A stretch of 64,000 nucleotides of DNA from Flaviflagellibacter deserti (GCF_042652085.1 NZ_JBHSJF010000003.1:62001-126000); one strand, 5' to 3'; positions 27,340 through 36,317 are shown, numbered from the stretch's first letter. The notes: a model not told the origin generated them from the sequence alone. A program made the numbers and translations.

Positions 27340-27711
27340 ATGACGAGCAGGCTTTTCGCGACGGCGTTCTCACTGGTTCTCATCAGTTCCCATGCCAGTG
27401 CACATCACGGCTGGTCCTGGGCCGAGGCGGATCAAGTCAATCTCGAAGGCACCGTCCAGGACATCTATATCGGCCCGCCGCATCCGACCCTGAAGGTCGC
27501 GACGTCCGATGGCGTCTGGACGGTCGAACTCGGCAATCCCAACCAGACCCAGCGCTCGGGTTTCGTCGAGGGGGCCGCCAAGAAAGGCGACCGGATCATC
27601 GCCCGCGGCAACCGCTCGCAGGACAAGGCCGAGAAGCGGATGAAGGCGGTGCAGATCACCGTCGGCGAGAAGCGTTTCGATATCTATCCGGACCGCATCA
27701 AGGCACAGTAA
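27340..27711 (+). CDS. Secreted DUF6152-type protein
   Basis: The 123-residue protein has a signal peptide ending at SHASA, then AHHGWSWAEADQVNLEGTVQ and a small beta-rich domain (IYIGPPHPTLKV, VWTVELGNP). The AHHGWS start of the mature part is typical of DUF6152 proteins, whose function is unknown. It is followed after 7 bp by a membrane protein that commonly accompanies this family, so the pair is probably one operon. The fold suggests a small OB-like or ligand-binding domain in the periplasm (inference). Confidence 0.75.
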   Translation: MTSRLFATAFSLVLISSHASAHHGWSWAEADQVNLEGTVQDIYIGPPHPTLKVATSDGVWTVELGNPNQTQRSGFVEGAAKKGDRIIARGNRSQDKAEKRMKAVQITVGEKRFDIYPDRIKAQ

Positions 27712-27718
27712 TTCCTGC

Positions 27719-28195
27719 ATGGAATTCCTGCAGGCTCTCTCGGACTGGCAGGTCGCAGCCGCGATCCGCCAGTCGCCCGTGCTCTATCCGCTGGTCAACG
27801 CGGCGCATATCCTGTCGCTGGGACTGGTGATCGGTGCCATCGCCACGCTGGACCTTCGGCTGCTCGGCCTTTTCCGGACTGCCTCGGTCGCCGAACTTGC
27901 GCCGCCGCTCTGGCGTGTCGCGGCCGTCGGAGTGCTGTTCGCGGTCATGACCGGGTTTCTCCTGTTCAGCGTCCGCGCCCCGAGCTATGCGGCGAATCCG
28001 GCCTTCATCCTCAAGCTCGCGCTCGTCGGCATCGGCCTGCTGAACGCCGTCGCGGTTCACGCCAACCCGCATTGGCGTCGAGCCCTGAATGGAGGCGCGG
28101 TTCATGGATCGATCCGCGTGTCGGCCGCCTTGTCGCTGCTGACCTGGACCGGTGCGATCTTCGCCGGTCGTTGGATCGGCTTCCTGCAGGACTAG
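27719..28195 (+). CDS. Four-helix integral membrane protein paired with the DUF6152 gene
   Basis: The 158-residue protein has about four membrane helices (ILSLGLVIGAIATLDLRLLG, VAAVGVLFAVMTGFLLFSV, FILKLALVGIGLLNAVAVHA and a last one near 135-150) and a conserved YPLVNAAHILSLG segment. It resembles the DUF6644/DUF2214-like membrane proteins found next to DUF6152 genes. No catalytic motif is visible; histidines in the first and third helices could bind metal or haem, which is speculative. Its stop overlaps the end of the next, convergent small gene by 4 bp. Confidence 0.7.
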   Translation: MEFLQALSDWQVAAAIRQSPVLYPLVNAAHILSLGLVIGAIATLDLRLLGLFRTASVAELAPPLWRVAAVGVLFAVMTGFLLFSVRAPSYAANPAFILKLALVGIGLLNAVAVHANPHWRRALNGGAVHGSIRVSAALSLLTWTGAIFAGRWIGFLQD

Positions 28196-28389
28196 ATGGT
28201 CGGGACGAGTGCCTTGCCCATCCAGAACAGCGCGGTTCCGAGGAAGATGCCGAGCACGCAAGCGGCAGCCTGAATGCCGGCCTGCACCGTGAACGGTGTC
28301 TGTTCTTCCACTAACTCGCTGGTAACCCAAGGATCGTCGGACTCGATCGACTTGAGGTTGAACTGCGCTGGAGTGATGATCGGAACCAT
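28192..28389 (-). CDS. Small single-helix membrane protein, unknown
   Basis: The 65-residue product has a polar N-terminal half (ESDDPWVTSELVEEQTPF) and one membrane helix (AGIQAAACVLGIFLGTALFW). It is convergent with the preceding membrane protein gene, overlapping it by 4 bp. I do not recognise a family. It is kept because its composition is that of a real small membrane protein and nothing else occupies the region. Confidence 0.5.
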   Translation of the reverse strand: MVPIITPAQFNLKSIESDDPWVTSELVEEQTPFTVQAGIQAAACVLGIFLGTALFWMGKALVPTI

Positions 28390-28590
28390 GTCTGTGCCGT
28401 TCGGAAACGTCTGGCGCTGACATTATCGCATTAGTTGCATCAAACGCGTTCCGAAAACTCGTAAAACTTTAAGGATCGAGCCGTCGTGTGCCTATTCGGG
28501 AAAGCTTCGCTTTACCGAGATTTCAGCTTCAGCCGAACTATCCCTATTAAGGCCGAGTTTGTCCGTTTCCGTTCGCAGCGGGAGCACGGA

Positions 28591-28683
28591 ATGAACGACA
28601 CCGAGATCATAAAGCTGGTCGCGTATGCCGGCGCCGTCGGAATCCTGATTTCCGCCGTCGCCTACAAGCTCATCTTCCATTGA
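28591..28683 (+). CDS. 30-residue membrane peptide
   Basis: A reading frame of 30 codons starts at ATG 28591, with GGAG 6 nt upstream. It encodes MNDTEIIKLVAYAGAVGIL and a short continuation ending KLIFH, a single hydrophobic helix with charged ends. It would be missed by length-filtered gene callers. The ribosome site and amphipathic design support translation, but the function is unknown. Confidence 0.45.
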   Translation: MNDTEIIKLVAYAGAVGILISAVAYKLIFH

Positions 28684-28689
28684 GCGGAT

Positions 28690-28911
28690 TTACCGCTCCT
28701 CACCGTCCAGGGCATGCTCGACAGCCGCGATCGTCAATTCGAGATCCGCGATCTTTCGAAGAGCATTGTCGGAGGGCAGGCAACCGGCATCGGCGGCGTG
28801 TTCGAGCAGGCGGCGCTGCTCGTCGGACAACAGCTTCACGAGCTGCTTGAGTTTCTGTTTGCTGGTCATCGAGACGGCATAGTTGTGGTGCCGCGGAATT
28901 GCTAGACTCAC
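28690..28911 (-). CDS. Small helical protein, unknown
   Basis: The 73-residue product (or 59 residues from the internal ATG at 28869) is rich in helix: KLKQLVKLLSDEQRRLLEHA, then LRKIADLELTIAAVEHAL. The pattern suggests a two-helix coiled-coil or hairpin. There is no clear ribosome site at either start (GTG 28911 or ATG 28869). No family is recognised. It lies between the 30-residue peptide gene and the msrP promoter region. Confidence 0.45.
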   Translation of the reverse strand: MSLAIPRHHNYAVSMTSKQKLKQLVKLLSDEQRRLLEHAADAGCLPSDNALRKIADLELTIAAVEHALDGEER

Positions 28912-29061
28912 CTAGTAAATGAGCGTGTACGACGCACCATTCATTTGTCCGTGTTGCGGACGGGCACGCAACGGCATCGCGTTGACGAGAACGTGAAGTA
29001 ACCTCCGTCACCCTCGCTACGTATCTGCGAGTGGGTTGGGCTGAGTTTTTGAGGGACTGAC

Positions 29062-30006
29062 ATGCTTTTCCGCCGTCCGAGCGATATCGCTCCGTCCGAG
29101 ATCACGCCAAAGCACATCTTTCTGAACCGCCGCCAGATCATGGCGGGCGCGATCGGCTCCGCCGCAGCCATCATGCTTCCGGCGGTCTCGCATGCAGCAT
29201 CGCTGCAGGTGACAAAGAGCCCGCTGTCGACCGACGAGCCGGCGACCTCGCTCGACGACATCACGAGCTACAACAATTTCTATGAGTTCGGCACCGACAA
29301 GTCTGATCCGAAGGCGAATTCGGGGACACTGAAGACCAAACCCTGGACGGTGAAGGTCGACGGCCTCGTCGACAAGCCCGGCGACTACCAGCTCGAAGAC
29401 TTCATCAAGCCTTACGCGCTGGAGGAACGCGTCTATCGGATGCGTTGCGTAGAGGGCTGGTCCATGGTCATCCCATGGGACGGCTTCCCGCTGGCCGAGG
29501 TCCTCAAACAGGTCGCGCCGCAGTCTGCCGCAAAATACGTTGCTTTTGAAACCCTCGTTCGTCCCGCGGAAATGTCGGGACAGCGCGGCTTCCTGCAGGC
29601 GCTCGACTGGCCCTATCGCGAGGGCTTGCGGCTCGATGAGGCGATGCACCCGCTGACCATTCTGGCGACCGGCATCTATGGCGAGCCGATCCCGAACCAG
29701 AACGGCGCGCCACTCAGGCTCGTCGTGCCGTGGAAGTACGGCTTCAAGGGCATCAAGTCGATCGTCCGCATCAGTTTGGTCGATAAGCAGCCGCAGACCT
29801 CATGGAACATGCAGAACGCGCGGGAGTACGGCTTCTATTCGAACGTCAATCCGGCGGTCGACCATCCGCGCTGGAGCCAGGCGACGGAGCGGCGGATCGG
29901 CGAGGGCGGCATCTTCGCCAAGCGTCGGCCGACCTTGCCGTTCAACGGCTATGGCGACCAGGTCGCGAGCCTCTATTCCGGAATGGATCTTCGGACCTAC
30001 TACTGA
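29062..30006 (+). CDS. msrP: Periplasmic methionine-sulfoxide reductase, molybdopterin subunit
   Basis: The 314-residue protein has a twin-arginine signal (NRRQIMAGAIGSAAAIMLP, Arg23-Arg24) and the MsrP/YedY core with the molybdenum-ligand Cys129 in RMRCVEGWSM. It also has the RLVVPWKYGFKGIKSIV block and the DHPRWSQATERR block. It reduces methionine sulfoxide residues in oxidised periplasmic proteins, using electrons from MsrQ. Its stop overlaps the msrQ start by one base (TGATG). Confidence 0.93.
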   Translation: MLFRRPSDIAPSEITPKHIFLNRRQIMAGAIGSAAAIMLPAVSHAASLQVTKSPLSTDEPATSLDDITSYNNFYEFGTDKSDPKANSGTLKTKPWTVKVDGLVDKPGDYQLEDFIKPYALEERVYRMRCVEGWSMVIPWDGFPLAEVLKQVAPQSAAKYVAFETLVRPAEMSGQRGFLQALDWPYREGLRLDEAMHPLTILATGIYGEPIPNQNGAPLRLVVPWKYGFKGIKSIVRISLVDKQPQTSWNMQNAREYGFYSNVNPAVDHPRWSQATERRIGEGGIFAKRRPTLPFNGYGDQVASLYSGMDLRTYY

Positions 30007-30638
30007 TGCGCCTGACCGCTACCCAAGCGAAGTTCAGCGTCTGGCTGCTCTATGTCGTGGCGTTCTTGCCGGCGATCTGGATGGCCTGGCTGACCGTCAA
30101 CGATGCGCTCGGCGCCGACCCGGTGCGGGAACTGGAGCATCGCCTCGGGCTCTGGGCCCTCAGATTCCTGATCCTCGCGCTCTGCGTCACGCCGATCCGC
30201 CAGCTCTTCCGCATTAATCTGCTGCGCTACCGCAGGGCGCTCGGCCTGTCGGCATTCTGGTATGCGCTGATCCACCTGCTCGTCTGGCTGTTCCTCGATC
30301 GCCAGCTCGAAATGCAGGCGATCGTCGCGGACATCATCAAGCGGCCCTACATTACGATCGGCATGGCCGCTTTTGCGCTCCTGATCCCGCTCGCGCTGAC
30401 GTCGAACCGGTTCTCGATCCGCAAGCTCGGTGGAGCGGCCTGGGCCAGGCTGCACAAGCTCGCCTATGTGGCGACAGCCCTGGCCGCGCTGCATTTCGTG
30501 ATGGTGGTGAAGTCCTGGCCGCCGGAACCTTTGATCTATTCCGCGATCGTCGCCACGCTGCTGCTCTTCCGCGCGGTCCAGGCCGCGCGGTTGAGGCGGC
30601 GGGCGGAACCAGCGCCGCTGCCTCGTCCCGCCCGCTGA
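30006..30638 (+). CDS. msrQ: MsrQ haem-binding membrane subunit
   Basis: The 210-residue protein has six membrane helices and histidines at the expected places (GLWALRFLILALCVTPIRQ, YALIHLLVWLFLD, LHKLAYVATALAALHFVMVV). It is the b-type cytochrome that passes electrons from the quinone pool to MsrP. ATG 30006 is chosen from the 1-base overlap with msrP and the family length. The frameshifted PepSY gene begins right after it on the other strand. Confidence 0.93.
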   Translation: MRLTATQAKFSVWLLYVVAFLPAIWMAWLTVNDALGADPVRELEHRLGLWALRFLILALCVTPIRQLFRINLLRYRRALGLSAFWYALIHLLVWLFLDRQLEMQAIVADIIKRPYITIGMAAFALLIPLALTSNRFSIRKLGGAAWARLHKLAYVATALAALHFVMVVKSWPPEPLIYSAIVATLLLFRAVQAARLRRRAEPAPLPRPAR

Positions 30639-30642
30639 CGCA

Positions 30643-30870
30643 TCAGTCGTCGTCGCGCTTGCTGCGGATCACTTCAGCCGTGCGCGGATCGACCTTGAGG
30701 TCGACGCGATGGCCTTCCGGCGCCGTCGTATCGATCTCGTAGAGGCCGTCATCGCTTTCGATCTCGGTGATGCGGGTGTTATCCGGTGGCTTCCAGCTTC
30801 GAGGAGACCGCGCTCGGGCTCAGCCAGTTGCTGCGATCGCCATGCCAGTCGTCGTCCGCGAGTGCCGGGA
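30643..30870 (-). pseudogene. PepSY-domain secreted protein, frameshifted
   Basis: Reading the minus strand from about 30870, one frame gives ALADDDWHGDRSNWLSPSAV, then SSKLEATG and a stop. A neighbouring frame then continues with TRITEIESDDGLYEIDTT, APEGHRVDLKVDPRTAEVI and a natural stop at 30643. Together these make a normal PepSY-like domain (end of a signal peptide, then the domain), so one base seems lost near 30779-30784. The signal peptide start is also not intact. Either it is a decayed gene or the sequence has an error. It is convergent with msrQ. Confidence 0.6.
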
Positions 30871-31013
30871 CAGGACATCGTCGGTGGAACGATCGGCGAT
30901 CCGCGCTCAATCAGAGGCTCGATCGTCTGGTCTCCGAAGCCGTACACGCCTTGACTGCGAACGCTGCCGTCCGGGCGGTGGAGCATGCCGCCCGATTGTG
31001 GTTGGTCTGACGA

Positions 31014-33179
31014 CTAGCTGACGCGGCGAAGCGACGAGGTGTTTTCGACGACCGCCCCGGCGGGCGGAGCGGCCTCCAGCAGTTCGACGATCGAAGCGAC
31101 CGGCGCCGGGCGCGACAGCAGGTAGCCCTGCAGGTATTCGCAGCCGCAAAGCCGCATCATCTGGGCCTGTTCGGCGGTCTCCACACCTTCGGAGACGACT
31201 TCGAGCTTCATGCTGTCGGCGACCGCGACCAGAGCGCGGACCAGGCCGATGCTTTCCGGATTGGTCGTCATCTCCTGCACGAACGAGCGGTCGATCTTGA
31301 TGCGGTCGAGCGGGAAGGAGCGCAGAGCGCCGATCGACGAGAACCCGGTGCCGAAATCGTCCAGTGCCACGGTCACACCGAGCTTGCGGAGTTCCGCGAG
31401 CTTCCGGGCGGCGGCATCCGGATCGTCGATCAGGACGTTTTCGGTCAGTTCGATCTCGATCTGGTGCGGCTTCACGCGGTGGCGCTTCAGGATCTTCTGG
31501 AAACCCGCGGGATAGCTCGGGTCGCGGAGCTGCATCGGGGAGACGTTCACCGAGACACGCAGATCGGGCCAGTGGCGCATGTCCTGACAGACACGGTCGA
31601 GCACAAAGTCGCCGATGTCGCGGATCAGGCCGGACTCCTCAGCGGCTGCAACCAGCTTGGCCGGGGAGACATAGCCGAGCTCCGGCGAATTCCAGCGGAT
31701 CAAGGCTTCGAGACCGGTCACCCCCATGTCGCTGGAGCGGGCGATCGGCTGGTAGAACACTTCGAGCTCGCCGGCTTGGAACGCATTCCAGAGATGGTTC
31801 TCGAATTGCTTCTTCTCGAGCGCGCCGGTCTCCATGGAAGACATGTAACCGAGCGGCTCGCGGACACCGTCGCCCTTGGCCTGGTACATCGCCATGTCGG
31901 CTTGGCGGATCAGTTCTTCCGCCTCCGCGTCGCCCGTTGCCGTGGTCGTGTAGCCGACCGCGCACGAGACATGGAATTCGACACCGCAAACGTTGAACGG
32001 AACCCCCAGGGCGCCGGACAGCATGGCCGCCACGCCGGCGACGTTCGCGGCGTTCACGCCGACAAGCGCCACCACGAACTCGTCGCCGCCGACGCGGGCG
32101 AGCAGGGAGCCGGCCGGTAGAACCTGGACGAAACGCTCGGCGATTTCCCGGACGAGCTGGTCGCCACCATGGTGGCCGACTGAATCGTTGACCCCCTTGA
32201 AGCCGTTGATGTCGAGATAGATGACGGCGAGTTCACCGCGTGAGGCGGCTTGGCGGCATTGCTTGGAGCCTAGCAGTTCGCTCAAACCCTTGCGGTTGGA
32301 CAATCCGGTGAGGTGGTCGCGACGTGCCGCGATATTCGCCTGCTGCTCGCTCCACGACAGGGCGGATGCCAGGGTCCGGGCCCTGAAGCCGATCAGGAAC
32401 ATGGTCAGGGTGAACACGCCGAGTGCTCCGGCGAGCGGCATCGCCGCCGTCCGCAGCAGAGCCTCGCCAGGCTTCGGCGGTGTCCAGGTCAATTCAGCGA
32501 TCGTCGCACCTGATGCGTCAGCCAGCGCAAACGAGTCCTGCCCGTCGATGGGGTCGTTGGAGACGTTCAGGTCCTGGAGCAGGAAGCTCCGGCCGAGTTC
32601 GCCGAGCCGCTCCTCGTTGAGATATTGCGCCATGATCAGCATGGGCATCGTCGATTTGTCGGAGCTGCCGGCCGTTTCGACAGGTGTGATCGGCGCGGCG
32701 CCGACCATCAGGACGCCGCTTGGCCCGCGGGCGAGGATCGTACGCGCTTGCGCCCGGTCCACCGGAACATTCCGCGTCACGTCCAGTGCGGTCTTGATGA
32801 TGTCCTTGCTGACGATCGCGTCCGCCGCGTCGCCGCCTTCGAGAGCCCAGCCGTATTTGATCTCTCCTTCAGGGGAGACGATCACCAAGGCGTCGGCGAT
32901 TTCGGTGCCTGTGATGCCGGTGCCGATGTTGGCGTCGATCCAGCCGCGGTCATCACGGTGATACGCCTGATAGGCTTCGTCCCACCAGGCATAGTCATTG
33001 GTCAGCGCTTCGAGTTTGTGCCGCGCGGAGGCCAGCCCCCCGGTCACCATGGTGCGGGTAGCCGACGCAGCCTCGATATCGTGCTGCTTCGCCATCCAGA
33101 ATGTCATCAGGCCAACGGTCAGAAATGTGACCATGGCTCCGATCGCCAGGCAGATCGTGATTTGGCGCGTCAAACTCAT
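31014..33179 (-). CDS. CHASE4-GGDEF-EAL cyclic-di-GMP enzyme
   Basis: The 721-residue protein has a first membrane helix (ICLAIGAMVTFLTVGLMTF) and a periplasmic CHASE4 domain with its hallmark ALTNDYAWWDEAYQAY. A second helix near 245-265, a GGDEF domain with RVGGDEFVVALV intact and an EAL domain with LEALIRWNSPELGYV and DDFGTGFSSIGAL intact follow. It could make or degrade cyclic-di-GMP in answer to an unknown periplasmic signal. It stands alone, with 209 bp before the divergent 302-residue gene. Confidence 0.92.
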   Translation of the reverse strand: MSLTRQITICLAIGAMVTFLTVGLMTFWMAKQHDIEAASATRTMVTGGLASARHKLEALTNDYAWWDEAYQAYHRDDRGWIDANIGTGITGTEIADALVIVSPEGEIKYGWALEGGDAADAIVSKDIIKTALDVTRNVPVDRAQARTILARGPSGVLMVGAAPITPVETAGSSDKSTMPMLIMAQYLNEERLGELGRSFLLQDLNVSNDPIDGQDSFALADASGATIAELTWTPPKPGEALLRTAAMPLAGALGVFTLTMFLIGFRARTLASALSWSEQQANIAARRDHLTGLSNRKGLSELLGSKQCRQAASRGELAVIYLDINGFKGVNDSVGHHGGDQLVREIAERFVQVLPAGSLLARVGGDEFVVALVGVNAANVAGVAAMLSGALGVPFNVCGVEFHVSCAVGYTTTATGDAEAEELIRQADMAMYQAKGDGVREPLGYMSSMETGALEKKQFENHLWNAFQAGELEVFYQPIARSSDMGVTGLEALIRWNSPELGYVSPAKLVAAAEESGLIRDIGDFVLDRVCQDMRHWPDLRVSVNVSPMQLRDPSYPAGFQKILKRHRVKPHQIEIELTENVLIDDPDAAARKLAELRKLGVTVALDDFGTGFSSIGALRSFPLDRIKIDRSFVQEMTTNPESIGLVRALVAVADSMKLEVVSEGVETAEQAQMMRLCGCEYLQGYLLSRPAPVASIVELLEAAPPAGAVVENTSSLRRVS

Positions 33180-33388
33180 GGCACCCCTCGACCTTGTGAT
33201 CCTTTACACGACCGATCTTGCAGGCGCCTTTTAAGGTCTTCGCAAATCTTAGTTAATTTCGATTATTATTGTTAATCAACGGTTTACCAGTAGGGGCCGG
33301 CCTGACCCCGTTTGTATGCGATTGCCGCTAAGAGAGGTTTATGGTTTATAAAACGTTAACGTGATCGGTAGCGTGCGGGTCGGTCCAA

Positions 33389-34297
33389 ATGTCGTCAATG
33401 AGTTCTGAAGCGACTCTCGGGCTGAATGAAGCCCCGGGTTGTCCCTTCCACGGCAGCGCCGACTTCGATTTCCAGAATTGGCTTCAGAAAGATCTGCTCT
33501 GTTCCGCGGGCAAGCGCGAGTTCAGGCACGGGCGCTATCAGCTTGCGCGTATCCGCAACGGACAGGAGCTGAAAGGCGCGATCGACAAGTTCCGCGATGC
33601 CGTGAAAGATCATTCCAAGACCGGCATGCTTTCGGTTCTCGATACGTGCGGCCGGCGTTTCGAGAACTCGTTCGAGGAATTGTCGGTGCTTGGCGATCTG
33701 ATGTTCGAGGCGGGCCTGTGCTCGAGCGCGGAAGCGGTGGTCGACGGCGAGACCGTGGTGGTCGAGATCGAGACCGTCTGCCCGGTGACTGCGATCCCGA
33801 CGGTCTACAGCTTCTTTCCCGTCGCGTTCTGCCAGAGCGCCGCCAATCCGGCGGACGAACTCTACGATCCGTCGCTCAGCGCGCCATTCACCGGCATCAA
33901 CATGACCTCGGACGCCTTCGCCTTCGCGCTTCTCGTCCGCGACCAGTCGATCCGCCTCTATGGCGCTCCTCCGTCGGAGACGTGCGTGGACGCGAACCGC
34001 AAACTGTTCCATCACAGCGTGACGACATGGCAGAACATGTCCGCGAACACGATCTCGAGCTACAACAAGCGTTCGGCCTGCCCTGAGCGTGCGGTCCATC
34101 TCTCCGACGACCGCCGCAGCTGGTTCGCCGCCCACAACGATCCGGTCTTCGCTGAGCGGCGCAAGGAAGTGCACAGCCACGAAATGCCCGTCGTCTATGC
34201 GCAACGTCTGTGCGATATCTGGCTGTCCGCGTTGACCGATCGGCATATGCCGGCGGTGGGGCGGGAAGGACAGTCCGGCGGCGTTCTCGTCGGCTGA
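33389..34297 (+). CDS. Unrecognised 302-residue protein in the SET-domain operon
   Basis: I do not recognise this soluble protein. It has no signal peptide or membrane helix. It contains several cysteines (18, 38, 87, 111 and others), an early GCPFHGSADFDFQNWLQ segment, a VETVCPVTAIPTVYSFFP-like stretch (IETVCPVTAIPTVYSFFP), and a polar C-terminal third with many His and Arg residues (SACPERAVHLSDDRRSWFAA). It lies 12 bp before the SET-domain gene on the same strand, so it is a candidate partner or substrate of that enzyme. That link is inference from spacing only. Confidence 0.75.
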   Translation: MSSMSSEATLGLNEAPGCPFHGSADFDFQNWLQKDLLCSAGKREFRHGRYQLARIRNGQELKGAIDKFRDAVKDHSKTGMLSVLDTCGRRFENSFEELSVLGDLMFEAGLCSSAEAVVDGETVVVEIETVCPVTAIPTVYSFFPVAFCQSAANPADELYDPSLSAPFTGINMTSDAFAFALLVRDQSIRLYGAPPSETCVDANRKLFHHSVTTWQNMSANTISSYNKRSACPERAVHLSDDRRSWFAAHNDPVFAERRKEVHSHEMPVVYAQRLCDIWLSALTDRHMPAVGREGQSGGVLVG

Positions 34298-34309
34298 AAC
34301 ACGCGGTCT

Positions 34310-34732
34310 ATGAGCTACACCAATTTCGACCTCGTCGAGGTCCGTACCATCGGGGCCGATCACAAGTCGATCTATGCGCGCCGGAGCATTCCCGACGGCA
34401 CGCTGCTCGGTTGCTTCGACGGTGAGGCCATGGTCGCCGAACTCGCTGACCTGGAGACGCAGAAGGGCACCGACAGCTTCTTCTGGCGACAGTCGGTGCA
34501 TCTTCGTATCGTCGGGACCCAGCTTCTGTACCTGCTCCCGGTCAAGGAGCCCGACGGCGTCGACTACCTCAATCACAATTGCCGGGCGAATGCTCGCGTC
34601 GAGGACCAACTTTATGTCTATGCCGCGCGGGAGATCGCGGCGGGCGAGGAGATCCTGGCCGACTATCGGACGTTCAATCTCGTCAGCGAGGACATTCCCT
34701 GCTGGTGTCCTGAACCGCGTTGCCTGATCTGA
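34310..34732 (+). CDS. SET-domain protein (putative lysine methyltransferase)
   Basis: The 140-residue protein is a minimal SET domain. N-terminal SIYARRSIPDGTLLGCFDGE matches the SET-N start. YLNHNCRANARV (residues 87-96, Asn88-His89-Asn90-Cys91) is the NHSCxxN cofactor and pseudoknot motif, and AGEEILADYRTF (Tyr119) follows. It ends in a post-SET cysteine cluster CWCPEPRC (Cys131, 133, 138), which with Cys91 could bind zinc. This is a eukaryote-like arrangement in a bacterium. It is 12 bp after the 302-residue gene and overlaps the MFS gene by one base. Confidence 0.85.
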   Translation: MSYTNFDLVEVRTIGADHKSIYARRSIPDGTLLGCFDGEAMVAELADLETQKGTDSFFWRQSVHLRIVGTQLLYLLPVKEPDGVDYLNHNCRANARVEDQLYVYAAREIAAGEEILADYRTFNLVSEDIPCWCPEPRCLI

Positions 34733-35883
34733 TGGCCGGCATGCGTCTGTGGCGGGTCGCCGGTGTTCTCGCGCTCATCGCAATCGAGGCATTTCTCTAC
34801 GGCTATACCTATCCGTATTTCTCGCTCGCCCTTGAAAAGATCGGCCTGGCGAACTGGCTGATCGGCCTCAACGCCTCGCTCGCGGGCGCCGGCATCTTCA
34901 TCGTCGGCCCGTTCCTTCCGAACGCGATAAACCGCATCGGCCTCAAGACCATCGTCGCCGGCCAGTTCCTGCTGTCGCTTCTGTCCTTCGTCGCGATCCT
35001 GATGACCGAGGACGTGATCGTCTGGTTTATCGCGCGCTTCGTCATGGGAACGTGTTTCTCGACCCTGTGGACGACGACCGAGATCTGGCTGAACGGCGTC
35101 GTCAGCGACCGCCATCGCGGCCGTATCATCGGCGCCTCGGGCACCTTGTACGCTACCTGCCAGTTTCTCGGACCGGTCGTGCTGGGCCAGGTCGGCGTCG
35201 TCGGGGCAGTGCCGATCTGGACGGCGATCATTCCGCTGGCCGTGGGTGTCGCGCTCGCGACGGCGATTCCCTCCGCAGTCGGCGATGCCGAGGAGGAAGA
35301 TCTCGGCGATCTCAAGGGCCTGAAACTGGCCTGGGCGCTTGCCGGCAGCATCATCCTGATGGGCTTCTTCGCCGGCGTCGGCGAGACGGCGCTGCAAAGC
35401 CTTCTTCCGCTCTATGGCCTTGCCCACGGTCTCGACGACGCCCAGTCCTCCTATCTCGTCGCCATTTTCAGCCTCGGCGAAGCGGTCCTCGTCGCGGTCC
35501 TCGGCTGGCTCGCCGACCGCTGGGGACGGAACGCGACGCTTCAGCTCTGTACCCTGCTCGCTGTCGCGACCATGCTCGCGCTCCCGCTCACAATGGGAAT
35601 GCCGCTCGCCCGCGCACCGGTCCTGTTCCTCGCCGGCGGCGTAATCTCGGGCCTCTACACTCTGGGCGTCATCCTGATCGGGCAGGACTATCAGGGAACG
35701 CGCCTTGCGACCGTCTCGACCGGCTTCGCGATGGCCTATGCCGCCGGCTCAATCATCGGATCGACGCCAGTGGGCGCGCTGATCGACCTCGTCGGGCCGG
35801 AAGGCCTGCCGCTGTCGATCGCCGCGGGCTTCGGACTGCTCGGCGCCGGGGTCTTCATGAGGAAACGGCCGGCTACCGCCTGA
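34732..35883 (+). CDS. MFS transporter (YcaD/UMF2-like)
   Basis: The 383-residue protein has about 12 membrane helices, the MFS motif-A-like loop GWLADRWGRNATL between the halves, and the WTTTEIWLNGVVSDRHRGR segment typical of the YcaD-like group. Its start ATG at 34732 overlaps the SET-gene stop (TGATG); an in-frame TTG at 34720 is less likely. The operon context with the SET protein is unusual. The substrate is unknown. Confidence 0.85.
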   Translation: MAGMRLWRVAGVLALIAIEAFLYGYTYPYFSLALEKIGLANWLIGLNASLAGAGIFIVGPFLPNAINRIGLKTIVAGQFLLSLLSFVAILMTEDVIVWFIARFVMGTCFSTLWTTTEIWLNGVVSDRHRGRIIGASGTLYATCQFLGPVVLGQVGVVGAVPIWTAIIPLAVGVALATAIPSAVGDAEEEDLGDLKGLKLAWALAGSIILMGFFAGVGETALQSLLPLYGLAHGLDDAQSSYLVAIFSLGEAVLVAVLGWLADRWGRNATLQLCTLLAVATMLALPLTMGMPLARAPVLFLAGGVISGLYTLGVILIGQDYQGTRLATVSTGFAMAYAAGSIIGSTPVGALIDLVGPEGLPLSIAAGFGLLGAGVFMRKRPATA

Positions 35884-36017
35884 GTGCCTCCACGCGAGTT
35901 CGCGCGGCTCCCTAGACCATCCAAACGCTTGCCGGATTCCTTTCCCGAACACGAAAATGTTCCTCGACACTCGCCGCAACCATTGAGAGCATCGGGTGCC
36001 TAGAGGGGGCTGAAGCC

Positions 36018-36230
36018 GTGATGGATGTGTCTGAGTTTCGTGACGAGAGTGAGCGTTTGGCGCGAGAGGCAGCGAGCGAACCGAACCCGATCATCAGGAA
36101 GATGCTGGAGACCCAGGCGATCTTCTTCAGCAGTGTCGCACAGGCCGAGGCGGCGGAAACCGATGCATCGATCTTCCAGGTGCGCCGGCTGATCCGCCGC
36201 GGTCCGGGGAACAGGCGGAGTGCCGCGTAG
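36018..36230 (+). CDS. Small conserved-looking helical protein
   Basis: The 70-residue product (MDVSEFRDESERLAREAAS, then NPIIRKMLETQAIFFSSVA and a basic tail RRLIRRGPGNRR) is a helical, amphipathic protein of a type common in rhizobial genomes, without known function. ATG 36018 and a following ATG at 36021 are both possible. It is separate from the MFS gene by 134 bp. Confidence 0.6.
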   Translation: MMDVSEFRDESERLAREAASEPNPIIRKMLETQAIFFSSVAQAEAAETDASIFQVRRLIRRGPGNRRSAA

Positions 36231-36317
36231 GGCGAAGACGGGTTCAAGACGTCGCGCCCGGGAACTTCCGAGGCCGTCCGTTGCTTTACGCAACGAGCGA
36301 ACATTTGGAGCTTTCCG

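Noticed and set aside
30669..30986. A 105-codon minus-strand ORF in the msrQ-CHASE4 gap as a real protein
   Set aside because: Its frame runs across the PepSY sequence out of register; the neighbouring frames carry the conserved residues.
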